Source of the DNA: Ruminococcus sp.
GTDB taxonomy: Bacteria > Bacillota > Clostridia > Oscillospirales > Ruminococcaceae
Direction of reading: 5' to 3'
DNA: 19,665 nt
Assembly (NCBI GenBank): GCA_017961625.1
Contig: JAGCWY010000001.1
Coordinates: forward strand, 1 to 19,665
Part shown: piece after piece, positions 1 through 7,570 of the stretch
How positions within the stretch are numbered: the stretch's first letter is position 1
Layout of the letters: each line of letters begins with the position of its first letter
Position numbers and translations under genes: made by a program
Notes under the pieces: model-generated
The model's database searches: none
Seen by the model: the letters and a program-made list of their open reading frames with translations, nothing else
Told to the model about the DNA's origin: nothing

Positions 1-1
1 A

Positions 2-274
2 GGCGTATACCGCCTTACAATGAAGTCCAACAGCGACAATTTCCGCCAGTCCTCCATACAGGGAGTTATGAAGCGCGTCAAGGCAAAGGGCGCGACAGTT
101 ATCATTTACGAGCCTACCCTCAAGGATGGCGAGACCTTCTTTGGAAGCGTTGTAGTCAACGACCTTGAAAAATTCAAGGCTCAGTCAGACGCTATCATAG
201 CCAATCGCTACGACAGCTGTCTCGACGATGTTCAGGGTAAGGTATACACAAGAGACTTATATAGGAGAGATTAA
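2..274 (+). CDS. UDP-glucose 6-dehydrogenase, C-terminal part (5' end outside window)
   Basis: The reading frame is open from base 2, so the start lies upstream of the window. UDP-glucose dehydrogenases oxidise UDP-glucose to UDP-glucuronate with NAD+ in the cytoplasm, feeding capsule and exopolysaccharide synthesis. The visible 90 residues match the C-terminal UDP-sugar-binding domain of the family: GVYRLTMKSNSDNFR, then IYEPTL, a segment ending in FK and SDAIIANR, and the typical end KVYTRDLYRRD. The stop codon overlaps the ATG of galE by one base (TAATG), so the two genes are translationally coupled in one operon making nucleotide sugars. The family call is firm. The exact symbol (ugd or tuaD) cannot be decided from this part. 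Confidence 0.88.
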   Translation, partial: GVYRLTMKSNSDNFRQSSIQGVMKRVKAKGATVIIYEPTLKDGETFFGSVVVNDLEKFKAQSDAIIANRYDSCLDDVQGKVYTRDLYRRD

Positions 275-1293
275 TGGCTACGATTTTTTTAGCAGGCGGA
301 GCCGGATATATAGGTTCCCATACAGCAGTTGAGCTTTTAAACGCAGGCTACGATGTTGTAGTTGCAGATAACTTTTCAAACAGTTCACCTGAATCAATCA
401 AGCGCGTTGAAAAGATTACAGGAAAAACTGTTAAGCTTTATAAGCTTGATATAAAGGACAATGCTGAACTTGAAAAAGTATTCATGGAGAACAGGATAGA
501 TGCAGTTATCCATTTTGCAGGGCTAAAAGCTGTTGGAGAGTCTGTTCAGAAACCTGTTATGTATTACAGAAATAATATTGATACTACTCTTGCTCTTCTT
601 GAGAATATGGCAAAGTACAATGTAAAGAATATCATATTCTCTTCGAGTGCAACTGTTTACGGAGAGGCAAATCCTGTGCCTTATTTGGAGACAATGCCAA
701 GGGGAGCCTGCACAAATCCTTATGGCTGGACAAAGTCTATGATGGAGCAGATATTTGAGGACGCGGCAAAGGCTGACAGGGAGCTTTCTGTAATACTCCT
801 TCGTTATTTCAATCCTATCGGTGCTCACGAATCAGGTATGATAGGAGAGGATCCGCAGGGTATCCCTAATAACCTTATGCCTTATGTATCACAGGTCGCA
901 GTAGGTAAGCGTGAATGCCTTACTATTTTTGGCAATGATTATCCAACTCCTGATGGTACCTGTACTCGTGACTATATCCATGTTGTAGACCTTGCAAAGG
1001 GACACGTGAAGGCTATTGACTATATACTCAAGCATAACTGCGTTGAGATATTCAATCTCGGCACTGGTACTCCGTACAGTGTTACAGAGATAGTTGACAC
1101 TTTCGAAAAGGTAAACAATATCAAGGTAAACCATGTATACGGTGCAAGACGTGAGGGAGACCTTGCCGAATGCTATGCAAATGCAGATAAGGCATGGAAT
1201 ATACTCGGCTGGAAGACCGAGAAAACTCTTGAGGATATGTGCCGTGATTCCTGGAATTGGCAGAAAAACAATCCTGATGGTTATAAGAGCTAA
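274..1293 (+). CDS. galE: UDP-glucose 4-epimerase
   Basis: GalE interconverts UDP-glucose and UDP-galactose in the cytoplasm using tightly bound NAD+. It supplies UDP-galactose for surface glycans and also serves galactose use. The 339-residue length is normal for the family. The N-terminal Rossmann motif is GGAGYIG (residues 8-14). The SDR catalytic residues are visible as S125 in SSSATVYG and Y150/K154 in YGWTK, one residue offset from E. coli GalE (S124, Y149, K153). The substrate-loop sequence RYFNPIGAH follows. A GGAGA ribosome site precedes the ATG, which overlaps the stop of the dehydrogenase gene upstream. Its position after UDP-glucose dehydrogenase and before an acyltransferase points to a surface-polysaccharide operon rather than a galactose-only Leloir operon. 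Confidence 0.96.
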   Translation: MATIFLAGGAGYIGSHTAVELLNAGYDVVVADNFSNSSPESIKRVEKITGKTVKLYKLDIKDNAELEKVFMENRIDAVIHFAGLKAVGESVQKPVMYYRNNIDTTLALLENMAKYNVKNIIFSSSATVYGEANPVPYLETMPRGACTNPYGWTKSMMEQIFEDAAKADRELSVILLRYFNPIGAHESGMIGEDPQGIPNNLMPYVSQVAVGKRECLTIFGNDYPTPDGTCTRDYIHVVDLAKGHVKAIDYILKHNCVEIFNLGTGTPYSVTEIVDTFEKVNNIKVNHVYGARREGDLAECYANADKAWNILGWKTEKTLEDMCRDSWNWQKNNPDGYKS

Positions 1294-1327
1294 ATGGAAT
1301 AATTAAAGTTTAAGGAGAAGCCATTCT

Positions 1328-2461
1328 GTGACTAAAGTAACAAAATCTGATTATAATCCCACAAAAAATGAACTAGTTGGTAATAAAGCTGTTGAAAAGA
1401 ATAAAAGCCGAAATAGCAATATAGAATTACTAAGAATAATTGCGGCGATTATGGTGGTAATGTTACATTACAATTTTTCAAGAGCTATCTGTCAAGTACC
1501 AAATGGTAGTGTAAATGAAATCGTATTATATGTTCTTGAAAGTATATCTATATGCGCAGTAAATGTTTTTATTATGATTTCCGGCTATTTTATGGTGTTT
1601 AGCAAAAAGAGAAGGATATGTAAAATAGCTGAATTGCTATTACAAGTCATAGCTTTTAAAGTAATTGTTTTTGGAATGAGTTGTGTTAGCGCAAGCGATA
1701 ATTTTTCTTTAGTTAATCTTTTAAAAGCGTTTGTACCGAACAATTACTATGTTATCTTTTACGTAGCGCTGTATTTTATTTCATTGTATTTAAATATTAT
1801 AATTGATCATCTATCAAAGAAAGAAACGTATATAATGTTGGGAATACTAATTTTTCTTTTGTCTGTTTACCCAACAATCGTAGATGTTTTCAATGATTTT
1901 ACCTCTGGAGAGATATATGATCTATCTACTATTTCAAGAGATGGAAGCGGAAATGGTTATACGATAGTGAACTTTGTTTTGGTTTATATCATAGGTGCAG
2001 TTATAGGAAAATACAAAGACGATTTTTCAAGATTCAAGATAAAAACTCTCGTGGCGGCATGGTTTGCTGACGTAATCATAATATTTATAACATCTTATTT
2101 TGTATATGATGAGTTTTTATCAACAGCTTACAGCTATTGTAATCCGTTTATTATTTTAGAAGCTGTTATCACTTTTCTTATATTTAAGAATATGAATATT
2201 CAAGATTCCAAAATAATAAATACTCTTGCTAAAGGAAGCTTTACGGTGTACCTGATACATTCAGTTTTCCTTACGTTCTCTAAATATGATAAGGTAGTAA
2301 AATTGAATCCGATTTTAATGGTAATTGTTATTTTGATTACTTTACTTGTTATTTATATTTTGGGTTGGATAATATACGAGATATGGAATTTTTGTTATTC
2401 AAAAACTATAAAGAATTTAGTTGATAGATTAAAGAGATTTGATATATCAATTAATGCTTAA
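1328..2461 (+). CDS. Membrane acyltransferase family 3 protein (surface glycan O-acyltransferase)
   Basis: This is a 377-residue polytopic membrane protein of the acyltransferase-3 family (PF01757), whose members O-acetylate or otherwise acylate cell-surface sugars. The family's N-terminal signature is clear: RNSNIELLRIIAAIMVVMLH at residues 28-47, with the conserved Arg36 and His47. About ten hydrophobic segments follow, and the C-terminal FTVYLIHSVFL motif is also typical. Translation starts at GTG 1328, seven bases after AAGGAGAAG. No earlier in-frame start has a ribosome site. The gene is clearly richer in A+T than galE and uses AT-rich codons, which fits recent acquisition into a variable polysaccharide operon. 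It is 34 bp from galE and is followed by the operon terminator. The acyl group and acceptor sugar cannot be told from sequence. Confidence 0.85.
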   Translation: MTKVTKSDYNPTKNELVGNKAVEKNKSRNSNIELLRIIAAIMVVMLHYNFSRAICQVPNGSVNEIVLYVLESISICAVNVFIMISGYFMVFSKKRRICKIAELLLQVIAFKVIVFGMSCVSASDNFSLVNLLKAFVPNNYYVIFYVALYFISLYLNIIIDHLSKKETYIMLGILIFLLSVYPTIVDVFNDFTSGEIYDLSTISRDGSGNGYTIVNFVLVYIIGAVIGKYKDDFSRFKIKTLVAAWFADVIIIFITSYFVYDEFLSTAYSYCNPFIILEAVITFLIFKNMNIQDSKIINTLAKGSFTVYLIHSVFLTFSKYDKVVKLNPILMVIVILITLLVIYILGWIIYEIWNFCYSKTIKNLVDRLKRFDISINA

Positions 2462-2495
2462 ATATAACACATAAGAATTGAATTATAAAGTATTT

Positions 2496-2519
2496 CCGGG
2501 CAATGCCCGGTTTTCTTTT
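2496..2519 (+). terminator. Rho-independent terminator of the polysaccharide operon
   Basis: CCGGGC and GCCCGG form a perfect 6-bp GC stem around an AAT loop, followed directly by TTTTCTTTT. It lies 35 bp after the acyltransferase stop codon. Confidence 0.9.
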
Positions 2520-2523
2520 ATCC

Positions 2524-2552
2524 TTGATTTTTTTGATTTATTATGATATACT
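2524..2552 (+). promoter_or_regulatory. Sigma-A type promoter for the nucleotidyltransferase gene
   Basis: TTGATT (2524-2529) and TATACT (2547-2552) are separated by exactly 17 bp. The promoter sits just after the upstream terminator and about 95 bp before the ATG at 2649, so the next gene has its own transcript. Confidence 0.7.
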
Positions 2553-2648
2553 AAACATAAATTGATTGGCAAGAAAAGGAAATATTATGCATAAAGTTTA
2601 AAGAAGCAGAGCTTATAATACAGTATACCTTGGACGGAGTGATATAAA

Positions 2649-3764
2649 ATGGATAAGCGTGAATTCAGAAAAAATGCGGCAGATATGATATATCTTACCG
2701 CTTGTGCTGTGAACAGCAAAAAGCCGAAGCAGGAACGAATTGAAGCACTTGATTTGCCAAAGCTTTTTGAGGTAAGTCAGGAGCATATCCTTACAGCCTG
2801 TGTGGCTTATGCACTGGAAACGGTAGGAATCAAGGACCATGATTTCACACAAGCAAAGGAAAAAGCGATAAGAAAGAATATCCTTCTTGATGCAGAAAGG
2901 AGAAGGATACTCGAACGTTTAGAAGCTGAAAAAATATGGTATATGCCGTTGAAAGGCAGCATATTAAAGGACTGGTATCCTAAAATGGGTATGCGTCAAA
3001 TGTCTGACAACGATATACTTTTTGATATCCAAATGAGAAGTGATGTAAAGAAGATAATGTCTGATCTTGGATTTGAACTGAAGCTTGAACGTGAGCTGGT
3101 TGACGAGTATATCAAGGAGCCTGTTTATAATTTTGAGATGCACAGTGAGCTGTTTATGGAGTTTCAGGTAGGTGATATGGCGGAGTATTATCACGGAGTA
3201 AAAAGTAGACTCCTGAAAGACAGTGGAAGCGGATATGGCTATCATTTCAGCAATGAGGATTTTTATCTTTTCATGCTTGCACATGAGTATAAGCATTATG
3301 CCTTTGGCGGAACAGGTGTGCGTTCACTTGTTGATACTTATATATTCCTGCGTAAGTTTGGTAATGCTCTGGACTGGAAATACATTCATGCGGAGCTTGA
3401 TAAAATAGGCATTTCCGATTTTGAAAGGAGTAACCGAGAGCTTGCAGTCAAGTTGTTTTCAATGAAGCAGCTCACACTTGATGATAAAAAGTTGCTCGAT
3501 TATTACGTTATGTCAGGAACCTACGGCACAAGGGAAAATGTAGTTGAAAACGGTATACGTTCAAGTGGACACGGTTCAAAGCTGAGGTATTTCATACACC
3601 GTATCTTCCCACCTGTAAAGTACCTTAAAGGCTCAGTGCCTTGGGCAAAAAAGAGTAAACTGCTCATACCTGCCGCTTATATTTATCGTTTTTTCAGAGG
3701 GGCTACAAAAAACAGGACTGCCATTTCTAACGAATTCAGACAGCTCGAAAAAAAATCAAAATAA
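2649..3764 (+). CDS. Nucleotidyltransferase-like protein (PF14907 type)
   Basis: The 371-residue protein resembles the uncharacterised nucleotidyltransferase family PF14907, often found in exopolysaccharide and capsule regions of Firmicutes. The visible signature is MPLKGSILKDWYP (residues 99-111) followed by MRQMSDNDILFD (115-126). It gives the KGS turn and the D120-N-D122 pair expected for metal binding in this polymerase-beta-like fold. A helical region with a histidine-rich patch (LAHEYKHYAFGG) follows, as in relatives. The ATG at 2649 has a GGACGGAGTG ribosome site. The stop is 45 bp before the recombinase gene and no terminator separates them, so read-through into the recombinase is possible. 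The substrate is unknown. It may lie inside the first cotJC-interrupting element or be ordinary host sequence beside it; the window does not settle this. Confidence 0.72.
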   Translation: MDKREFRKNAADMIYLTACAVNSKKPKQERIEALDLPKLFEVSQEHILTACVAYALETVGIKDHDFTQAKEKAIRKNILLDAERRRILERLEAEKIWYMPLKGSILKDWYPKMGMRQMSDNDILFDIQMRSDVKKIMSDLGFELKLERELVDEYIKEPVYNFEMHSELFMEFQVGDMAEYYHGVKSRLLKDSGSGYGYHFSNEDFYLFMLAHEYKHYAFGGTGVRSLVDTYIFLRKFGNALDWKYIHAELDKIGISDFERSNRELAVKLFSMKQLTLDDKKLLDYYVMSGTYGTRENVVENGIRSSGHGSKLRYFIHRIFPPVKYLKGSVPWAKKSKLLIPAAYIYRFFRGATKNRTAISNEFRQLEKKSK

Positions 3765-3809
3765 CAGATTTGAAGCACCAGTCTTTTAAATTATCACGGA
3801 GGGAACATT

Positions 3810-5273
3810 TTGGGGGATTATTGTATGTATCTCAGGAAGTCAAGAGCGGATCTTGAAGCCGAATCACGTGGAGAAGGAGAGACTCTTGCAAGACATCAGA
3901 ATATGCTCACAGAGCTTGCAGAGCGTCAGAACCTTGATATTGTTAAAGTATACAAGGAGATAGTCAGTGGCGATAGTATAGCTGCAAGACCGCAGATGCA
4001 GGCGTTGCTTACTGACGTTTCAGAAGGCAGGTATGCAGGTGTGCTTGTAGTAGAAATAGAAAGATTGGCAAGAGGTGACACAATAGATCAGGGCATAGTC
4101 GCACAGGCATTCCGCGAATCCTCCACCAAGATTGTCACGCCTTCAAAAACTTATGACCCAAACAACGAATTCGATGAGGAATACTTTGAGTTTTCTTTAT
4201 TTATGAGCCGACGTGAATATAAAACTATAAAGCGTCGGATGCAGGCTGGAAGGCTTGCATCTGTAAAGGAGGGAAACTACATAGGCACTTCGGCTCCTTA
4301 CGGCTACAGGAAGACAAATCCCAGCCCCAAGGTGCATACTCTCGAAGTGGTAGCATCAGAGGCAGAGGTTGTAAGGCTTATATACATGCATTACCTTTAC
4401 GGAATGGGAGCCGGAGCGATAGCGGCGGAGCTGGATCGAATGGGTATCAGTCCGCAGAAAAGCCGTTCGTGGGGAACGGCAAGCATAAAGAAAATACTTT
4501 CAAATCCTGTTTACTGCGGCAAGCTCGGCTGGAAAACAAAAGACGGCGAAGATATGTTGTACGATGGGATACATGAGCCTATCATAAGTGAAGAGCTGTT
4601 CAAAGCGGTACAGGAAAGGAAAAGGACATATCCTGCCGCTAAGCTCCGGACGAATGATAGGCTGCTTAATTATTATCATAATATTCTGTTCTGTCAGCAC
4701 TGCGGTCATCAGCTTAAACGTCGATATATAGCGAGTAGCGGCAGAGAGTATATGCTGTGCGTACAAAGTGAATGCAGAGGAGTGACGGTAAGCTCGCCTA
4801 CGGAAGCTGTTGATGAGGCTGTGGTCGCCGCTTTGAGATACCGTATAAAACAGCTTGGCAAACTTAAAATAGAGAGATGTGCCGCATCTGTAAAAGCGCC
4901 GGATAAAAAGGTACTGCTTGCCGCAGAGCTTGAAAGAGCAGAAAAACAACTTTCAAGACTGCATGTTCTGCTGGAGCAGGAGGTATATGACGCAGATACT
5001 TTTCTTGAACGATCGGCTATCGTCAAAGATAGAATAAATACGGTAAAAGATGCAATGCAGAAGCTTGATAGTGACAATGAGAAAAAGCCTGTTATGAATG
5101 AAGATACTGTAAAGAGGCTTGTGGACGTCATAGAAAGCTTTTCTGCTGCGAATCCCACAGAGAAGAATAGATTGATTCAGACTGTTGTTAAAAGGATATA
5201 TTACAGCAAGACCAGACGAATGGACAGGAAGGATATATATTCTAATCTTACGCTGACTGTGGATTTCGTGTAA
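3810..5273 (+). CDS. Large serine recombinase 1 (element at the 5' end of cotJC)
   Basis: This 487-residue site-specific recombinase cuts and rejoins DNA through a phosphoserine link. The catalytic domain begins YLRKSRADLE, with Ser11 the likely nucleophile and Arg9, Arg85 and Arg88 (EIERLARGD) completing the site. The recombinase domain follows at about 160-280, then a zinc ribbon with C295, C298, C317 and C322, a coiled-coil segment at about 366-420, and a C-terminal strand region. That is the full large-serine-integrase layout. Translation begins at TTG 3810, six bases after ACGGAGGGA. The internal ATG at 3825 has no comparable site and would remove the beginning of the first strand. The stop lies only about 17 bp before recognisable cotJC sequence, and the gene points at that junction, as recombinase 2 does at its own. 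Sequence differences show it belongs to another subgroup than recombinase 2. Confidence 0.93.
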   Translation: MGDYCMYLRKSRADLEAESRGEGETLARHQNMLTELAERQNLDIVKVYKEIVSGDSIAARPQMQALLTDVSEGRYAGVLVVEIERLARGDTIDQGIVAQAFRESSTKIVTPSKTYDPNNEFDEEYFEFSLFMSRREYKTIKRRMQAGRLASVKEGNYIGTSAPYGYRKTNPSPKVHTLEVVASEAEVVRLIYMHYLYGMGAGAIAAELDRMGISPQKSRSWGTASIKKILSNPVYCGKLGWKTKDGEDMLYDGIHEPIISEELFKAVQERKRTYPAAKLRTNDRLLNYYHNILFCQHCGHQLKRRYIASSGREYMLCVQSECRGVTVSSPTEAVDEAVVAALRYRIKQLGKLKIERCAASVKAPDKKVLLAAELERAEKQLSRLHVLLEQEVYDADTFLERSAIVKDRINTVKDAMQKLDSDNEKKPVMNEDTVKRLVDVIESFSAANPTEKNRLIQTVVKRIYYSKTRRMDRKDIYSNLTLTVDFV

Positions 5274-5290
5274 GCTCAATGTACATCATG
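3810..5290. mobile_element. Right-hand part of a serine-recombinase element interrupting cotJC near its start
   Basis: Recognisable CotJC sequence (YGSKLQYPVNIKN) starts in frame at about 5290-5293 with no start codon, immediately after the recombinase stop at 5273. The frame is open upstream only to 5257, without ATG, GTG or TTG. I infer an integration junction at about 5283-5293 and an element extending leftwards from it. I could not find the matching left junction or the first codons of cotJC in the window. The left limit given here is therefore only the start of the recombinase gene. The true element may include the nucleotidyltransferase and the polysaccharide genes, or end outside the window. 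Confidence 0.5.
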
Positions 5291-5343
5291 GATACGGAAG
5301 CAAATTACAGTATCCGGTAAATATAAAGAATCCCGATCCCCAA

Positions 5344-5826
5344 ATGGCAAAGATTATCATTTCACAGCTCGGAGGTCCTGATGGAGAATTGTCTGCGTCA
5401 CTGCGATACCTTAATCAGAGATATGCAATGCCTTACGGTGAAGTCAAGGGACTCCTGACTGATATCGGAACAGAGGAACTGGCACATTTTGAAATGATTT
5501 CCGCTATACTCTATCAGCTCACAAAGAACCTTTCTGTTGAGGAAATAAAGAAGAGCGGCTTTGACACTTATTTTGTCGATCATACTACGGGCATTTATCC
5601 TGTTGCAGCTTCGGGAACACCCTTCACAGCTGCGTATTTTCAGTCTAAGGGAGATATCATAACTGATCTGAGCGAGGATATGGCTGCCGAGCAGAAAGCC
5701 CGCACAACCTACGACAATATCCTAAGGCTTGCCGACGATCCCGATGTTCGGGACCCTATACGTTTCCTGCGGGAGCGTGAAATAGTTCACTACCAAAGGT
5801 TCGGTGAAGCGTCCAGTACGATATGA
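5344..5826 (+). CDS. cotJC: Spore-coat manganese catalase CotJC, central segment of an interrupted gene
   Basis: CotJC is a di-manganese catalase-family protein of the spore coat, made in the mother cell. The segment holds the family sequence and apparent metal ligands: E15 (GGPDGELSASLRY), E45 and H48 (GTEELAH), E116 (AAEQKA) and H149 (IVHYQRF); the 33-residue gap from E116 to H149 matches known manganese catalases. It is incomplete at both ends. Homology continues upstream in frame to about 5290 (YGSKLQYPVNIKNPDPQ), but no start codon is there and the ATG at 5344 has no ribosome site. At the 3' end the family sequence stops at FGEA (codon ending 5811) and four foreign residues precede TGA. 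The expected tail is at 9600-9686. Joining the segments gives about 205 residues, close to the usual CotJC length of about 190-200. This piece alone is unlikely to make normal CotJC. Confidence 0.9.
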   Translation: MAKIIISQLGGPDGELSASLRYLNQRYAMPYGEVKGLLTDIGTEELAHFEMISAILYQLTKNLSVEEIKKSGFDTYFVDHTTGIYPVAASGTPFTAAYFQSKGDIITDLSEDMAAEQKARTTYDNILRLADDPDVRDPIRFLREREIVHYQRFGEASSTI

Positions 5827-5832
5827 AACATG
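5802..5832. other. Left attachment site of the cotJC intervening element
   Basis: The 10-bp core CGGTGAAGCG (5802-5811) is repeated exactly at 9590-9599. On the element side, 11 bp from the core centre, lies ACGATATGAAACATG (5818-5832). The right end carries its inverted partner with one mismatch at the same distance. The core centre falls at GA 5806-5807. cotJC coding sequence lies to the left and element DNA to the right. Confidence 0.85.
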
Positions 5833-5874
5833 AATCTGCGTCGGGAAGAAGAGAAAACATAGCAATATTTATTA

Positions 5875-5903
5875 TTGACAACGGAGAAGGAATGATATAT
5901 AAT
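5875..5903 (+). promoter_or_regulatory. Sigma-A type promoter just inside the left element end
   Basis: A consensus TTGACA (5875-5880) and TATAAT (5898-5903) are separated by 17 bp. The promoter begins about 70 bp inside the left junction and reads into the element, 31 bp before the ATG of the TPM-like gene. Confidence 0.85.
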
Positions 5904-5934
5904 AGTAAAAATCAATGTTATAGGGGGTGACATT

Positions 5935-6957
5935 ATGCCACATTCATCAGGCGGCGGTTCTCATGGCGGCGGTTCGCATGGCGGTTCAGGCGGGGGACAC
6001 AGTAGCGGATTTTCAGGCGGACGCAACGTATCCACAGTAAGTAGCCGGCGTTTTCCAGGTTCGAGAAGATATGCTACATATCGCAACGGAGAACCGCGCT
6101 ATTTTTACGCAAGCAAGGATTACGAGCCGAAGTATAACAAGAAAAGGTTGCTTTTAGGCATAATGTACCTTCCGTTTTTGCTTTTTATATTCCTTGGCTT
6201 TAAAAAGGCAATGCCGATAGTTCCGAAAGACTACAATCATAATATTGTTATAAGAGACGACGCAGACGTTATCGAAAACGAGTGGGAGCTCAGGGACAGC
6301 CTTGAGAAGTTCATGGAAAAGACAGGTATCACGCCATCTGTGGTAACGCTCTATACAGATGACTGGCTCGGTGAATTCACTACACTGGAGAAGTATGCAT
6401 ATAAAAGATATATTGATGAATTTAATGATGAGATGCACTGGCTGATTGTCTATTCAAAGTCAAAGGTGTATTCCTCCACAGGTTCGGCTGACTGGATTTG
6501 GGAAGGTATGCAGGGAAACGATACTGATCCTATACTAAAAAAGCGCGAGCTCAAAAAATTCAATAGTAAGCTTGAGGAGCTTCTTGAAAGAAATGATACA
6601 GATGTGGGAACAGCGATTTCCTCAGCCTTTGACGATTTTACAGATAAGATATCTTTTATGCCTGATCTGTTAGTTCTTATAATGCCTTTGTTCATGCTCA
6701 TATTCGTACTTTTCCATGCGTATTTCATGCTTGGACTGAATGAATTGAAATATAGAAATGCGCTTCCGGCACCTGAGGAGGGGATAGACGATATATCCTC
6801 CGTACCTTATGGAAATGCAGCTGAAATAGGTGAATATCCAGAAAGCCTGTCTGCCATAATGGAGGAGCAGGTTTGTCCATACTGTGGTGGAAAATATAAG
6901 TCCACTGTAAATGGTCGCTGTCCTAATTGCAATGCATTGCCGTCGGAAGAAAACTAA
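5935..6957 (+). CDS. Membrane protein with Gly/Ser/His-rich N-terminus, TPM-like domain and zinc ribbon
   Basis: The 340-residue protein starts with a low-complexity Gly/Ser/His segment (residues 4-30). A basic stretch and a membrane segment (about 72-92) follow, then a domain at about 103-238 resembling the TPM/YgcG fold (IRDDADVIENEWELRDSLEKF and later WLIVYSKSK). A second membrane segment lies at about 244-266, and the C-terminal zinc ribbon has C314, C317, C329 and C332 (CPYCGG...CPNC). The TPM-like domain would lie between the membrane segments, on the outer face if the N-terminus is inside. Proteins of this build are common in Ruminococcaceae but their role is not known to me. The ATG at 5935 has a strong GGGGGTGA site. 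It is the first gene of the intervening element and has its own promoter. The TPM assignment is tentative. Confidence 0.75.
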   Translation: MPHSSGGGSHGGGSHGGSGGGHSSGFSGGRNVSTVSSRRFPGSRRYATYRNGEPRYFYASKDYEPKYNKKRLLLGIMYLPFLLFIFLGFKKAMPIVPKDYNHNIVIRDDADVIENEWELRDSLEKFMEKTGITPSVVTLYTDDWLGEFTTLEKYAYKRYIDEFNDEMHWLIVYSKSKVYSSTGSADWIWEGMQGNDTDPILKKRELKKFNSKLEELLERNDTDVGTAISSAFDDFTDKISFMPDLLVLIMPLFMLIFVLFHAYFMLGLNELKYRNALPAPEEGIDDISSVPYGNAAEIGEYPESLSAIMEEQVCPYCGGKYKSTVNGRCPNCNALPSEEN

Positions 6958-7022
6958 GCTGAAAATTTGGATACTGAAATTTATGTTTGAGAGCAGGCAG
7001 ATATCCATTGCAAAAAAATATT

Positions 7023-7060
7023 AAGCGGATAAGCATCTTTACGGCAGCTTATCCGCTTTT
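7023..7060. terminator. Strong, probably bidirectional terminator hairpin
   Basis: AAGCGGATAAGC (7023-7034) pairs perfectly over 12 bp with GCTTATCCGCTT (7047-7058), giving a 12-base loop and a short T run. On the minus strand the stem is followed by an AATATTTTTTT run. It lies 65 bp after the TPM-like gene. Confidence 0.75.
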
Positions 7061-7515
7061 AAGTCATATATCAACGGTAATACGTTGTTTTTTCGAATTT
7101 AAGTCTATTATATCATTTGTTTCTGAAATTGCAATAGCTTGGCGTGAATTTCAGAATAAAAGCTAATCAGCGTTAATGCTCATTGTGCAGTATTGACAAG
7201 AAATTGGTTGAGCAGATGTGCATAGTGACGTTTGATGTGAACAAATTGTGAATCTGGCAAAATAGTTTTGATGATATAAATACATATAAACAAGAATGAA
7301 TAATATAATCTATGCATCAGTTTTTGGCAACTGATCAGGGCTTAAATGTATTGTATTGCTGTAAATGGAAGCTCAGTTCAAACTTGAGGCAGAACTGAAT
7401 ATACATTATTTCTTACAATTGAAAGCGGCATATATATTTCTATAGTATGAATATAATGTTGATATAATGTTTCCAAGTAATAATTTGTTAAAATTCATGA
7501 ATGTAAAGTAAAGAT
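7061..7515. other. AT-rich stretch inside the element without a recognisable gene
   Basis: I see no supportable coding region in these 455 bases on either strand. The stretch is AT-rich. It contains an isolated TTGACA (7194-7199) without a convincing -10 partner and a few short inverted repeats, such as CAGTTC/GAACTG near 7373-7396. It may be decayed element sequence or hold untranslated regulatory RNA. Confidence 0.5.
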
Positions 7516-7544
7516 TTGCTTTTTTAGGAAAAGTATGCTATAAT
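7516..7544 (+). promoter_or_regulatory. Sigma-A type promoter for the VanZ-like gene
   Basis: TTGCTT (7516-7521) and TATAAT (7539-7544) are spaced by 17 bp, 26 bp before the ATG at 7571. Confidence 0.75.
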
Positions 7545-7570
7545 CATAAAAAAAGAAAGGATTGCTTACT

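Noticed and set aside
2587..2601. A tiny ATG frame (MHKV) after AAGGAAA upstream of the nucleotidyltransferase.
   Set aside because: Four codons with no sign of an attenuator; probably chance.
4500..5279. Several long minus-strand open frames opposite recombinase 1.
   Set aside because: Low-complexity products opposite a well-supported gene, without ribosome sites or known motifs.
2649..5297. ATGGATA at the nucleotidyltransferase start resembles ATGGATACGG at 5288 and was considered as the left junction of element 1.
   Set aside because: Joining there gives the wrong reading frame for cotJC, and no inverted arms accompany the match.
2619..5313. TACAGTAT occurs at 2619-2626 and in cotJC at 5306-5313, which could mark a 2.7-kb element holding the nucleotidyltransferase and recombinase 1.
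   Set aside because: The match is only 8 bp. The conserved CotJC sequence already includes YGSKLQ upstream of 5306, so the true junction must be before about 5293. Joining at this repeat would replace conserved residues.
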